Program-made: the position numbers and the translations under genes | The notes under the pieces: generated by a model | Databases searched by the model: none | The model's input: the letters and a program-made list of their open reading frames with translations, nothing else | Told to the model about the DNA's origin: nothing | In this document: positions 11,621 to 22,954 of the stretch, in pieces | How the letters are laid out: every line of letters starts with the position of its first letter | Numbering within the stretch: the stretch's first letter is position 1 | Assembly (NCBI RefSeq): GCF_958298935.1 | Contig: NC_084928.1 | Coordinates: forward strand, 22,413,501 to 22,477,500 | DNA: 64,000 nt | Source of the DNA: Phragmites australis | Lineage: Eukaryota; Streptophyta; Magnoliopsida; Poales; Poaceae | Direction: 5' to 3'

Positions 11621-11808
11621 TGTTGGGGCAAGAGTTTGTCTTGCCCCAGCAAATACGGCGAGAGTTTCTACAAAGGAGGAGACTCAAGCTTTGAGACGAA
11701 GTTTAAGAGGAAGAAACACTACGAGTATGTTGATAGTAGCAAAAATGGATAGATCTGGGGGAGAATCACAAGTTTGCTGTGATGCGTGTTTTGTCTCCGT
11801 CGCAATGT
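11621..11808 (-). mobile_element. X left (3') LTR remnant
   Basis: About 188 bp match 28778-28965 in the same orientation, with moderate divergence. Shared blocks are TGTTGGGGCAAGAGTT, GGAGGAGACTCAAGCTT, GGGGGAGAATCA.AAGTTTGCTGTGATGCGTGTTTT. Homology fades after about 11808. Confidence 0.8.
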
Positions 11809-12029
11809 GAGGGGACCTTTTGAAGGGGTGGCCGCATACGTGCGTGCTTTCGTGCCTCCAAACCGTACTTCTTCATCCCTTTCGAAGGTGATGGCTAGTT
11901 TTTCTAATGACCGGTGGATACTTAGGCTAACTGAGGAGAACCGGGGAGTAGTGGCGATCTCGTCATCTCTGGTTATCGTCTACTCCTTCCTAATTTGTTT
12001 CAGATTTCCATCTCAGGAAAGTCCCTCTG
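11809..12029. other. X internal or LTR sequence, unassigned
   Basis: Sits between the LTR remnant and the target copy of solo LTR S (CTCTG, 12025-12029). It does not match the corresponding part of the X right LTR and shows no domain. It continues at 24139 once S is removed. Confidence 0.4.
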
Positions 12030-14104
12030 TGTAACACCCTAATTTTTTTTCTAATTCTAAATTTTTCTCAATATTTGTTAAAGTTCAAATGAATTTAAAT
12101 ATTTTATTTAAAAAGAGAGAAAACCCTATTTTATATGAAAGAAAAACAAAATAACATAGGATATAAGTGAATATTTTGCATTCATGCTGAATTAGGCGAA
12201 TAAGATTTTTATTTGATTTTTGATGAATTTATTTGAAGAGTTTTTGCCTGGATTTTGAATTTGAATTTGGATTTGAATTCAAAAGAAAAAGAAAAAGGAA
12301 TAAAACCTCTCGCGGGCTGTCTTTCTCCTTTTCGGCCCAACTCCTCGGCTTCGGCCCAGCCGCCGCCGATCTCCTCTCCCACCTGGGCCTCAACCCAGCC
12401 TCGGCCCAGTCGCGCGCGCGCCAGCCCACGCGCCGAAGATGCCGTGCCAAGCCGCCCACACCTGAGTCGCCGACAGGCGGGTCCCGCTCGTCAGACCTTT
12501 CTTCCTCCTTCGGTCAGATTCCGACTCGAACTCAAACACGCGCCGGCCGCCGCTTTTCGATCCGAATCTGAGCCGTCCCGAGCCTTAGAGCTTCTAGAAA
12601 GCTGCCAAATCAAATCCTCGGGATCCCCTCTATCTCTAACCTACCTTATCTCTAAGGATTTCGCGTTTAAACGGGGAAACCGAGCTCGGATTTGGCCCTC
12701 CGCCGCCGTGTCCGAGTCAAACGCGCTGCGCCGTCGCCCTGGACACCTCGAGCTGCCTATATAAGTAGAGCCTCCCTCCCCGAACGCATCTCAACCAGAA
12801 TTCGACAAAACCCGAGCCTTAGACACCGAGTTCAGAGCTCGCCGCGCCACCCTCACCGCCGCTTCGACCGAGCTCGCCACCACGCTGTTCAAGAGCATCG
12901 TAGCGCATCCCGAGCCCACCATCGCGAGTGCTTGCCACCACAGAAGCTTTTCCCGTCGTCGATTTGATCTCTGCGCCACCGGAGAGCCTTCTCCGACGAG
13001 TTCCCGAAGCCGCCGCCGCACCCTTCCGTCACCGACCACCTTCCCGTGCCGTGCAGCCTTCGGTAAGCCCCAAAACGAGATTACCGTTTCCTCCTGATGC
13101 TTTTCTGCCGCTTGTCGTCGTGATCCGAGGCCGGCAACAACGTTTGCGCTTGTCTCCGGTGAGTCGCCGCCGTGCCCGAGCTCGGCTCCACCGAGAACCA
13201 CCTTGCCGACCGTCCCCTTTAAGCTCAGCCGTCGGATCTGTCCTCAACGGCCTAGATTAGATCCCATCTGTACCCCTTCGCTGACCAACCAGAGGCTGCC
13301 ACGTGTGGCCACTTAACCCAGTCAGCAGCCATGCCATGTCACCCATCCACCTCAGCCGCCACCTCAGCCGCCACCTCAGCCTTTTTGCTGATGTGTCACC
13401 CCTGTCACCATGCCACGTTAGCCTGAGCTACCCAGTTAGTAATTCAAACCTTTTTCAGTATAAAAATAAATCTGATAATTACTTTTATTGGTAATTTTGC
13501 AATTTAGCCCCGAAACTTTTCTGAAATAACAAAAAGAGCCCTATCTTTTTACATTTAGGTCCCTATACTTTTTCATAATTACATTTTGGTCCCTCTATTT
13601 TTACAAAAAGGTCCCTGGCCTTTCTGTTAATTCAATTTAAGTCCTTTTCTTTTTCCCAGATTTAACCCTAGACTTGTTTTAGCCCTAACTTTTCCATCGT
13701 AACTCCGATTTAAGCGATTCTTGCGTCGATGGATTCATTTTTCAGTGCTCTTTCTTTTTAGCCAGTTTTTATCTTGTTGTTCTTTTGTTTTGTGCTCTGT
13801 TCTTAGTGTATCTTATTTGTTTATTTGCCGGTAATTGTGCGATTAGCCGATAACGTCCCGGATCAATTTGAAGAATATCAAGACCAGGAGCAAGAATACA
13901 CTGAGCAGCAGCAAGGAGAAGGCAAGTGTCCTTGATCATATTGAACCTATATTTTTAAATGTTTTGTTTTACAAAACTGCATGCAATGTCTGTCAATATG
14001 ATGGGTAGTCACCTATGTTAGGGTTTTTCCCTAGATATTCCCTTATCATCCCTTGGAACCTAGATAGTTTATGGTTAGGAGTCTTTTATGGGTAGATTGC
14101 TTAG
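12030..14104 (+). mobile_element. Solo LTR S (chromovirus type), left part
   Basis: Starts TGTAACACCC and, after the R2 insertion, ends ...CCGGGTGTGACA at 24133. CTCTG is duplicated at 12025-12029 and 24134-24138. Joined length is about 3.25 kb and there is no internal region, so this is a solo LTR left by LTR-LTR recombination. It includes a GC-rich block (12300-13260), a TATA box (12758-12765) and then AT-rich sequence. The 13920-14030 part is clearly homologous, inverted, to the R3 LTR near 60010-60120, placing S in the same Tekay/Del-like LTR family. The long overlapping frames in the GC block are not gene-like. Confidence 0.85.
12758..12765 (+). promoter_or_regulatory. TATA box in solo LTR S
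   Basis: TATATAAG in the sequence GCCTATATAAGTAGAGCC, about 730 bp into the LTR, at the end of the GC-rich U3-like part. It could drive transcription rightward. Confidence 0.6.
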
Positions 14105-17029
14105 TGTCACACCCGGTTTAAAGACCAAAACCAGATGTAAACTATATGTATGCCAGGATCAGTTATTCATACATATAGCGACTTCATTAGTGTAACAGAC
14201 ACAGTGTTTCTTATTACAACGCTAGAATATTACAAAGTGACCACCCACGGGTCTAAAGAAAAGAACACCACAGCGGAAAAAGGGAACGACACAGCTCCAA
14301 ACCAACAGGCAGCCGACCGAGAGGTTCCACAAGCCTAGAACTCGGCGCCATCCTCGGGGAAGTCATCCTCAGGAAAATCTTCAAATGCGTCACCTTCTGA
14401 AACAGCAAGCGTGAGTATTTCCAATACTCAACAAGTGGGGGAAAACAAATGAATCTACTATGGTGGCTTGAGACAAGGTTTTCCTAATCTAGGGTTTCAT
14501 TTGCATAAAAGCTGGTTTTTAGCCCTGAACTACGGAAACAAATTTTTATTTTAACCGAGAAAAGATGTACCAAAGGTTTTCTTTAACCTCCGGGAATTCA
14601 ACCCAATTCCCAGACCAAGAAAAACACCCATCCCGACTAATCATGCGAGGGTCCAGGCTGCTCATAACCGTGAGCACGGCTGAATATTCAGTTTGACACT
14701 CTGCAGAGTTTGTGCACTTTACCCACGAGTCGTGATCTTCTCTGTTGCCGGCACCTGATGGTACCTTACACACTTCCGGGGTGTGCGCCAAGAGATCACT
14801 ACTAGGCTTTTCCAGAGAGTCTCCCAGAATGCACTTGCCCACTGAGGTTTCACCGCCGTACATAAGTGGAGTAACCCTCCACCCCAGAGGCCCCCTCTTG
14901 TGCCGGGTAGAATCGGAAAGTAACCCTTCCTTATCTACACATCCGATTGGCTCATACAACCCTGGGAGAACATCTAGTTACTAGGCCAAGCCGTACCATA
15001 TTGGTCTCGTGGTTGCCTTGTTTGCCATGGGTGTTCGCTCCACGAACCGGTCCTTAAAATGGTCTGGGCAAGACCTCCAATAACCCCATAAGGGTATACT
15101 ACCCAACAACCAAACAACCAACCATGTCGGGAAAAGTACCCCTTTCTTGCCCAGAACCCCAATTATCTCCGTTGTTAACTCCCTTAACAACATTAATTTT
15201 CCATGATATTCTTCCTATATCAATTTTTAGTTCATAACTCAAGATTTATCATCCTACACGCTACATGTTCATCTAAAGCATGGCTAAGCAAAAACATGAT
15301 GATCTTGTATGGATAAAGCATCTACAACCAACACTAGTATTTGCTATACTACCCATTTTTGTAAAGCATCATGCATATTCTGAGAAAGACTACTTGATGT
15401 AAAACTGGGTTTGCAACATGGTCAAGACACTTGCCTTCGTCGAAGTGTTGCACAGGTCCCTCAAAATCTTCCTCTTGAAAGTTGCCGAACTCCTGGACTG
15501 AATCGTCTACACGAGCACACAATCTAACATGAGAACAGTACACCAAACATTCCTAAAACTAGAGAAAAACCCTATAAACAGATTCTACACGTCGCTACGA
15601 GAATATGAGCGCAAAGATCGCCTAAATCGGAGCTACGAGCAAAAAGTTATGAGATTTTGAAGATTAGGGGCTATTCTGCAAATTATTCTTATTACCAGAG
15701 ATTAAAACCGATTATTTTTATACTGAAAACGGGTTTATTGCGCAATGCTGATGTCATAAACCGGACATCCATTATTTTGTGAAAAAAAAAGAGGGGCGGT
15801 GGACCGAGTCCACCGAGCGGTGGACCAGCCGAGATCCTTCGGTCCATGGTCCACCGAGGACCGATGGCTCTGGACGGCTACGGGCCGGCGGCGGGCGGCC
15901 GGGGGACGGCCGGAGTTGGCCGGGAACACGCGCCGGTGAGCGGGAGGCTCCGACGAGCGGCGGAAGAGAAGAAGGGAGGGGCGGCGAACTCACCCCGGGC
16001 GTCAAGGAGACCGGAGAGGCGCTGGGGTGGTCGGGCGACGACGAGTACTGCAACGGCGGTCGGCTAGGCGGCGGAAGGGGTGCTCCGGCGACCGAAAGAT
16101 GACGGCAAACCGAGGAACCGACTCCGGAGGGTCCTGCGAAGATGATGAACGGGTCAATTTGGCCGGAGGCTATTCGGTCATGAAGAACGGTGTCGGCGGA
16201 GCTCCTCACCGGAGTTGGCAAAGAAGAGGACGGCGACGACGAATTCGGCGAGGAAAAAGAGTGGGAGCTAAAGCAAAATGCGAGGAACTTTGCCACGGAG
16301 AGAATAGGCGGCTTAAATAAAGGAGAGGGGGAGTAGGGTGGCCGGAATTGGAAGAGAAAGGGGCGGCAGCCATGGATTAATGGCCGACGGTTTTCCTTGC
16401 TTTAACCGCGCAATGGAGAGGGGAAATGAGGGGGCAATGGCCGGGGAAACTTGATGGGGCTTTAGGGCTCGGATCCGGCAGTTGTTGGGAGAGGAGAGGT
16501 CGCGCGAGGAGGGAAAACGGCCGACGGCCGTTGGAGCTTGGGCGCGGCCGGAGGAAGGAGAAGAGAAGTCGTCGGCTTGGCTCGGCGAAGCCGGCTTCGG
16601 CTCGGGGCTCAGCGGGCCCACACGGCAGCGAGAGCGGGCGCTGGCTCAGGACTCCGGTGGGCCGGCTCGGGGAAAGGGGAGGTCGGCGGCCCACGCGGGA
16701 GGGAAGGAGAAGGGGGAGGGGGGTTTGGGCCGAGGGAGAAGGAGGATTCGGCCCGAGAGCGCTTTCTGATTTTACAAAACTTTTTCCAATTGAATTTCAA
16801 CAAAATTTTCCAATGGGGTTTTAAAGCGGCGAAACCTAGCGAAATTTTGCAAACTTTTTCAACCCAATAAAACCTTATTGCATCTACAACGGCATGAATG
16901 CAATCAAACAATTATCCTAGGCCATGTTAATTTTAGAAATTAATTTCCTATTGAGTTAAGTTGCAACACCTGAGTTAATTCTAAGAAAGTTTTAAATTAT
17001 TGCAAAAATTTGAATTTTTGGGTGTTACA
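14105..17029 (-). mobile_element. R2 3' LTR, 2925 bp
   Basis: Runs on the minus strand from TGTAACACCC (17029) to GGGTGTGACA (14105). A TATA-like TTTATTTAA lies on the minus strand at about 16312-16322, with GC-rich U3 upstream. The adjoining internal base run (17030-17042) is the polypurine tract. The U5 side (14105-16254) has no partner in the 5' LTR. Its 14330-15560 part is LTR sequence typical of the family, with no genes. Confidence 0.9.
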
Positions 17030-17042
17030 AACCTACCCCCCC

Positions 17043-19886
17043 TTAGGATGAATCTCGCCCTCGAGATTCGGGTTGATCTTCAAATAACTGCGGGAATTCT
17101 GCCTTCAGATCATCTTCTCGCTCCCAGGTTGCCTCATCTTCCGAGTGATGACTCCATTGAACCTTGCACATTCTAATAGCCTTTCTTCTCGTTGTTCGCT
17201 CTGCAGTATCCAGAATTCTGATAGGATATTCTGCATAGGTCAGGTCTTCCTTTGGGTCCACTTCTTCCAGGGACAACTGTTCTTCTGGCATCCTTAAACA
17301 TTTCTTTAATTGAGACACATGAAATACATCATGCACGTCAGCCAGTGCAGATGGCAGTTCCAACTGATAGGCTACCTCTCCACGTCTAGCGATTATCTTG
17401 AATGGTCCAATGTACCTAGGTGCCAATTTTCCTTTGACCTTGAACCTGCGGAGGCCTCTGATAGGCGAGACTTTCAAATACACCATATCCCCCACTTCAA
17501 AGGTCAATCCTCTCCGTCGATTATCCGCATAACTCTTTTGTCGGGACTGTGCGGCCTTCAAGTTTTCCCGTATGGCCTGAACCTGTTCTTCTGCTCTTCT
17601 AAGAATTTCTGGCCCAAACACCTGGCTTTCTCCAGTTTCGTTCCAATACAGCGGAGTTCTGCACCTTCTACCATACAAAGCTTCATATGGAGACATTTTG
17701 AGGCTGGCTTGGTAGCTGTTATTGTAAGAAAACTCTGCATATGGTAAGCTTTTATCCCAACTCTGCTTGTACTTCAAGGCGCAGGCTCTTAACATATCTT
17801 CCAACACTTGGTTGGTCCTCTCTGTCTGCCCATCGGTTTGGGGGTGATATGCGGAACTGAAGTTCAGTTTAGTGTCCAAGGATTCGTGTAGTTTCTGCCA
17901 GAAGCGAGAGGTAAATTGGGTACCTCTGTCCGACACAATCCTTTTGGGTACCCCATGTAGACACACAATTCTTGACATATACAACTCGGCAAGTTTCGCA
18001 CTTGAATATGTTGTCTTGACTGGGATAAAATGCGCAACCTTCGTTAAGCGATCCACCACTACCCAGATAGAATCGTAGCCTGCTTGAGTGCGGGGTAACC
18101 CGACGATGAAATCCATACCAATTTCTTCCCACTTCCACTCTGGAACTTTCAAGGGTTGCAATAATCCTGCTGGCCTTTGATGTTCTGCCTTTACTCTCTG
18201 ACAGGTGTCGCACAAAGCCACATATTCTGCAACATCTCTCTTCATACCATACCACCAATAATACTCTTTCAGATCCTGATACATCTTAGTGCTCCCGGGG
18301 TGAATGGAATGTGCAGAATCGTGTGCTTCTCGCAAAATTAAATCCTTCAAAACTTTCTGGTTGGGTACACAAATCCTTTTTCCAAACCATACTGTTCCTT
18401 GATTATCTTCCGAGAAACCCGGTGCCTTATCTGTTTTTATGAGTTCTTTGATCTCCTTTATTTTCTCATCCTCCCATTGTCCTTTTCGGATGCTTTGTTC
18501 CAATTGTGACTTCATTTCTATTACTGTTGCATCCATGTCGGCAATAAAACCTAAATTTAATCTCTCAAATTCCTTGCATAATTCCGGCTGACTTCCTCGC
18601 AACATAGTCATATTGCAATATCCCTTCCTACTCAGGGCATCTGCCACAACGTTTGCTTTCCCAGGGTGGTAATGTATTCCCACATCATAATCCTTGATTA
18701 GTTCCAACCATCTACGTTGCCGCAAATTAAGATCCGGTTGGGTGAAAATATATTTTAGGCTTTTATGATCCGTATATATTTCACATCGGTTGCCAATGAG
18801 GTAGTGCCTCCAAATTTTCAGGGCGTGAACTACTGCAGCTAATTCCAAATCGTGGGTCGGATAATTTTCCTCATGTTTTCTTAACTGCCTAGATGCATAT
18901 GCTACCACATGACCTTCCTGCATAAGCACACATCCCAACCCTTGTCGAGATGCATCACAATACACTGAGAACGACGTTTGGGTGTCTGGCATGATAAGAA
19001 CTGGTGCGGTGGTCAACTTTTTCTTCAATTCGTTGAAACTGGCTTCTCGAGCGGCTGTCCATTTGAATTCTGCTCCTTTTCCTAGTAGTTCTGTCATTGG
19101 TTTCACTATCTTGGAAAAACCTTCTATAAATCGGCGGTAATACCCTGCTAAACCCAAGAAACTGCGGATCTCTGAAACATTCTGCGGGGTTTTCCAGTTT
19201 AGTACATCCCTTACTTTGGACGGATCTACGGACACACCTCCCGATGAAATAATATGACCAAGGAAGGGTACTTCAGTCAACCAGAACTCACACTTACTCA
19301 ATTTGGCATAGAGTTGGTTCTCCCTGAGTTTCTGTAATACCATCCTTAAGTGTTCCTTGTGTTCTTCCTTGTCCTTGGAGAAGACCAGGATATCATCAAT
19401 AAACATTACGACGAACTTGTCCAAAAACTCCATGAAGACTTTATTCATTAGGTACATGAAGTATGCTGGCGCATTTGTCAAGCCAAAAGACATTACCGTG
19501 AACTCATAAAGGCCATATCGAGTGACGAACGCGGTCTTTGGAATATCCGAAGCGCGAATTTTAAACTGGTGGTATCCGGACCGAAGATCAATCTTGGAGA
19601 AAATACACGCCCCTTTCAACTGATCAAACAGACCATCAATGTGAGGCAGTGGGTATTTGTTCTTGATAGTTACTTCATTGAGAGCCCGATAGTCAATACA
19701 CATCCTTTGCGTTCCATCTTTCTTGGGTACAAAGATGACCGGAGCTCCCCAGGGTGAAGAACTAGGGCGGATAAAACCTTTGTCTAACAGCTCTTGGATT
19801 TGCTCCTTGAGCTCTGCCAACTGATTGGCATCCATTCTATATGGTCTCTTATATATAGGTGCAGTTCCTGGCACTAATTCAATCAC
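17043..19886 (-). pseudogene. pol: R2 pol: RT, RNase H, integrase, chromodomain
   Basis: A 947-residue open frame that continues gag-protease after one stop codon. [12 protein letters not shown] with Asp100 and FIDDIL at 162-167. RNase H: Asp311 in YCDAS, Glu348, Asp373. Integrase: zinc-binding His residues near 522-529 with Cys559 and Cys562, catalytic Asp592, Asp653 (SDRGTQF) and Glu689 with the expected 35-residue gap. A C-terminal chromodomain (about 887-935, YPIRIL...CKVQW....EATWE) would steer integration toward marked chromatin. All catalytic residues are present. The listed start (Met at 19886) is internal; the natural polyprotein begins in gag at 21569, and this frame is separated from it by a TAA at 19887-19889 where the family has a sense codon. 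That makes it a pseudogene by one base here. Confidence 0.93.
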
Positions 19887-21140
19887 AAATTATATTTCAC
19901 GATCTGGCGGCATACCTGGAAGATCATCGGGAAATACGTCCGGGAATTCATTCACCACACTGATCTCTTTGATAGGAATACCCTTCATTTGATTTAGTGA
20001 GCCTTCCTCCGTCGAGGGTATAGCTGCAACAAACTCGACCTGCGTGCCTTCTTGCTTAGTCAGTTGAACTGCTCTTCTGGCGCAGTCTATGATTCCCTTA
20101 TATTTCGCCAGCCAGTCCATTCCCAGTATGACGTCAATCCCATTGGATTCCAGAACTATAAGGTTGGCTAAGAAATCTACCCCCCTTATACAAAGGCTTA
20201 GCTTTGAGCATATATACTTTGCCCTCATCTCTCCTCCAGGAGAGCTAATAATCATTTGCTGCTTCATATTCACAATTGGCAGATTATACTTTGCAACATA
20301 TCTTGCAGTGATGAATGAATGTGATGCTCCTGAATCAAATAAAACTGATGTTGGGTTTGAGTTGACAAGGAACATACCAAGCACCACATCTTGTGCCCCT
20401 TGGACTTCTTCAGTAGTGACATGGTTGATTCGCCCACGCGCGTAGTTCTGTTGAGCCCGGTTGGTTGGAGCTGGTGCCGGGTTCCCATTGCGGCCCGGAG
20501 CTTGATGTTGCCCCTGCTTTGGAGCATACCCATTGCCATGCTGCACGGGAGAGTTGCTGGGTTTCTTCCTTGGGCATTTATTGGCATAGTGCCCTACTTC
20601 ACCACAGACGAAACATGCCTTTCCGGTGGAAGGTGCCTGATCACCAAACTTCTGTTGAGGCATCGGGGGTTGGGTCTGACGAGGGGCTTGGAAATTTGAG
20701 CGCTGAGCTTGCATTTGTAGCTTGTTCTGGTTCTGGTGCTGGTTCTGTTGACGGAACATGGGTCCTTGTTGAGGTGGGTTATAGCGGGGTCGGAAGCGAC
20801 TGCTTGAGCCTTGGCCTTGAGAAGACATCTTTCTCTTATGCTCCATCTGGCGGCGTTTGTGTTCCACCACCAGGGCTTTATTTACCATAGCCTGGAAGCT
20901 TGCGAAATCTTGGGGAAGCAATGCATATTGGATACCATCATTCAGGCCCTCTAGGAAGTGTTCCTGCTTTTTCTCATCTGTATCGACATCCTCGGGGGCA
21001 TACCTTGATAGTTGTGTGAACTTTGCCACATACTCACTTACAGACATAGCTCCCTGCTTAAGCTCATGAAATTCCTTCTTTTTGAGTTTCATTGCCCCAG
21101 CTGGTATATGGTGAGTGCGGAAACTGGTCTGAAACTCTGC
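19887..21140 (-). pseudogene. R2 gag C-terminal half and retropepsin
   Basis: Continues gag after the stop at 21139-21141. From Met at 21092 there are 400 residues: capsid C-terminal part (YVAKFTQLSRYAPEDV, near 21-36), a Gln-rich linker, a CCHC zinc knuckle CFVCGEVGHYANKC (160-173) and the retropepsin active site FDSGASHSF (Asp253), followed by ILGMDWL. The frame ends at PPDREI, where TAA replaces the Glu codon expected before FVIELVPGT. The gag, protease and pol frames are otherwise collinear, so only single-base changes break the polyprotein. Confidence 0.92.
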
Positions 21141-21569
21141 CTATGTTATGGTTTGTGCGTCTTCATGGGCATTGACGTATGCGTCCCACCAATCAGCCGC
21201 GGGCCCGGAAAGTTGGTGTGAAGCAAACAAGACTTTTTCCCTGTCGTTGCACTGAGCTATTATGAGCTTCTTCTCCGTGGTGTTCAACCAGTCATCGGCA
21301 TCCTTTGGTTCCATAGCCTGTGAGAATACCGGGGGCTTGGTTCTCATAAACTCTCCCAACTTATTCTGCAGCGGAGGAGGAGGGGCTTGCATGCGCACGG
21401 GGGCCTGCTGCATATTTGCCATAGTTTGAGCTAGTCCTTGAAGGATTTGTGTTTGCATGGCCATCATTTGCTCCATGTTGAATTGAGGTGGTGGAGGAGG
21501 AGGAGGCAGTTGCTGGTTGTTGTTGACTTCGTTGTTGACGGCGCGGGGGTTTCTCCTGGTGTTTACCAT
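21141..21569 (-). pseudogene. gag: R2 gag N-terminal part
   Basis: The start is taken at Met 21569 (MVNTRR, the usual chromovirus gag start; R3 has MVNTKK at the same place) rather than at the upstream Met 21665, which adds 32 hydrophobic residues from the leader. It contains the Gln/Pro-rich N-terminus and the capsid block KPPVFSQAMEPKDADDWL..TEKKL, ending FASHQLSGPAADWWDAY. The frame hits TAG right after DAQTIT, where TGG (Trp, before AEF) is the expected codon. One transition thus truncates gag at about 142 residues. Confidence 0.9.
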
Positions 21570-22151
21570 CTGCTGGTTGCCAAGGTATGAGCGGGGAACG
21601 GAGGAAAAAGCCAAGACGACAAGATATGACTGAGACAGGAAGAACAAGAGCAAAAAGACTCCCAACTATTTATTATAAGATAACTGATGCAAAGGAGAAA
21701 GAGCATCCACCTTACATCGACAATCACAAAAAGATCCAACTCATAACATGATCACAAAACAGACACGACGACACCAAGACTAGACAACACAAACGGTCTA
21801 GACGACTTATTAAACTGGCTTTAGGTACTCTCCTAAGCATGCGACCCGGCAGATGGTTTGGCAGTTGACTGATCGCCGCCCTCCGAAGACTCCTCACTGG
21901 AAGTATCACTGCGGCGCGGCCTCTTGGGAGAGGGCGAGCGAATGGACTGGTCCTCTGAGTCGGAAGAGCTGGACATCCCATTGAGGCTCTTCTGCAGCTC
22001 CCTGATCTGTGCTTCGGCATCACGAAGGCGCTTGCGGGTGTCCCGAAGTTCGTCCAAGGCTTCATCCAAGTCCTCGTGCAGTGTGGTGGCCAGCAGCACC
22101 TGCTCTCGAGCTACACCGCTGTGCTCGTGGGTGGTTGCCTTCACCTTGCGA
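21570..22151 (-). other. R2 leader with 127-codon frame, no primer-binding site
   Basis: The leader between the shortened 5' LTR and gag. A TGGTATCAGA-type primer-binding site, present in the other elements here, is not found. A minus-strand frame (22216-21833, 127 codons) begins in the LTR remnant and encodes a Leu/Glu/Arg heptad-like segment (DEALDELRDTRKRLRDAEAQ) followed by a Ser/Asp/Glu-rich tail with SPSPKRPRRSD. I do not recognise a family. It may be a leader peptide or chance coding; expression is unknown. Confidence 0.5.
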
Positions 22152-22949
22152 GGAAAAAGAGTGGGAGCTAAAGCAAAATGCGAGGAGCTAAAGCAAAATG
22201 CGAGGAACTTTGCCACGGAGAGAATAGGCGGCTTAAATAAAGGAGAGGGGGAGTAGGGTGGCCGGAATTGGAAGAGAAAGGGGCGGCAGCCATGGATTAA
22301 TGGCCGACGTTTTTCCTTGCTTTAACCGCGCAATGGAGAGGGGAAATGAGGGGGCAATGGCCGGGGAAACTTGATGGGGCTTTAGGGCTCGGATCCGGCA
22401 GTTGTTGGGAGAGGAGAGGTCGCGCGAGGAGGGAAAACGGCCGACGGCCGTTGGAGCTTGGGCGCGGCCGGAGGAAGGCGAAGAGAAGCCGTCGGCTTGG
22501 CTCGGCGCAGCCGGCTTCGGCTCGGGGCTTAGCGGGCCCACACGGCAGCGAGAGCGGGCGCTGGCTCAGGACTCCGGTGGGCCGGCTCGGGGAAAGGGGA
22601 GGTCGGCGGCTCACGCGGGAGGGAAGGAGAAGGGGGAGGGGGGTTTGGGCCGAGGGAGAAGGAGGATTCGGCCCGAGAGCGCTTTCTGATTTTACAAAAC
22701 TTTTTCCAATTGAATTTCAACAAAATTTTCCAATGGGGTTTTAAAGCGGCGAAACCTAGCGAAATTTTGCAAACTTTTTCAACCCAATAAAACCTTATTG
22801 CATCTACAACGGCATGAATGCAATCAAACAATTATCCTAGGCCATGTTAATTTTAGAAATTAATTTCCTATTGAGCTAAGTTGCAACACCTGAGTTAATT
22901 CTAAGAAAGTTTTAAATTATTGCAAAAATTTGAATTTTTGGGTGTTACA
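22152..22949 (-). mobile_element. R2 5' LTR, truncated (U3 and start of R only)
   Basis: From TGTAACACCC (22949) it matches 17029 leftward for about 780 bp, then breaks off after CTCTTTTTCCTCG at about 22152 and joins the leader. The remaining ~2.15 kb of the LTR (equivalent to 14105-16254) and the primer-binding site are missing. It has the TATA-like site at 22232-22242. A 20-bp tandem duplication (GAGCTAAAGCAAAATGCGAG type, about 22167-22206) is absent from the 3' LTR. Confidence 0.88.
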
Positions 22950-22954
22950 CTTAG

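Larger units (their letters stand above)
14105..22949 (-). mobile_element. Chromovirus R2 (Ty3/gypsy), almost complete
   Basis: An 8.85-kb minus-strand element with ends TGTCACACCC (14105) and GGGTGTTACA (22949). CTTAG is duplicated at 14100-14104 and 22950-22954. It sits inside solo LTR S. Order on the minus strand: short 5' LTR, leader, gag, protease, RT, RNase H, integrase with a C-terminal chromodomain, polypurine tract, 2925-bp 3' LTR. The chromodomain plus H2C2 integrase place it among chromoviruses, and the MVNTRR gag start and long LTR suggest Tekay/Del. Over the ~780 bp that both LTRs share I count about seven substitutions and one 20-bp duplication, so it is a recent insertion. Confidence 0.93.

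Noticed and set aside
12230..13260. Cluster of overlapping long frames as a host gene
   Set aside because: Frames are open on both strands in a GC-rich part of solo LTR S, with no domain, and the CTCTG-flanked LTR explains the sequence.
15772..16870. Repeated long frames at 15772-16870 and 22233-22831 as duplicated genes
   Set aside because: They are the same GC-rich U3/R part of R2's two LTRs. The duplication is LTR pairing, not gene duplication.
22140..22160. Spliced leader as the reason for R2's short 5' LTR
   Set aside because: At the point where the two LTR copies part (CCTCGC), the longer copy does not continue with GT, so no standard donor fits. A deletion is simpler.
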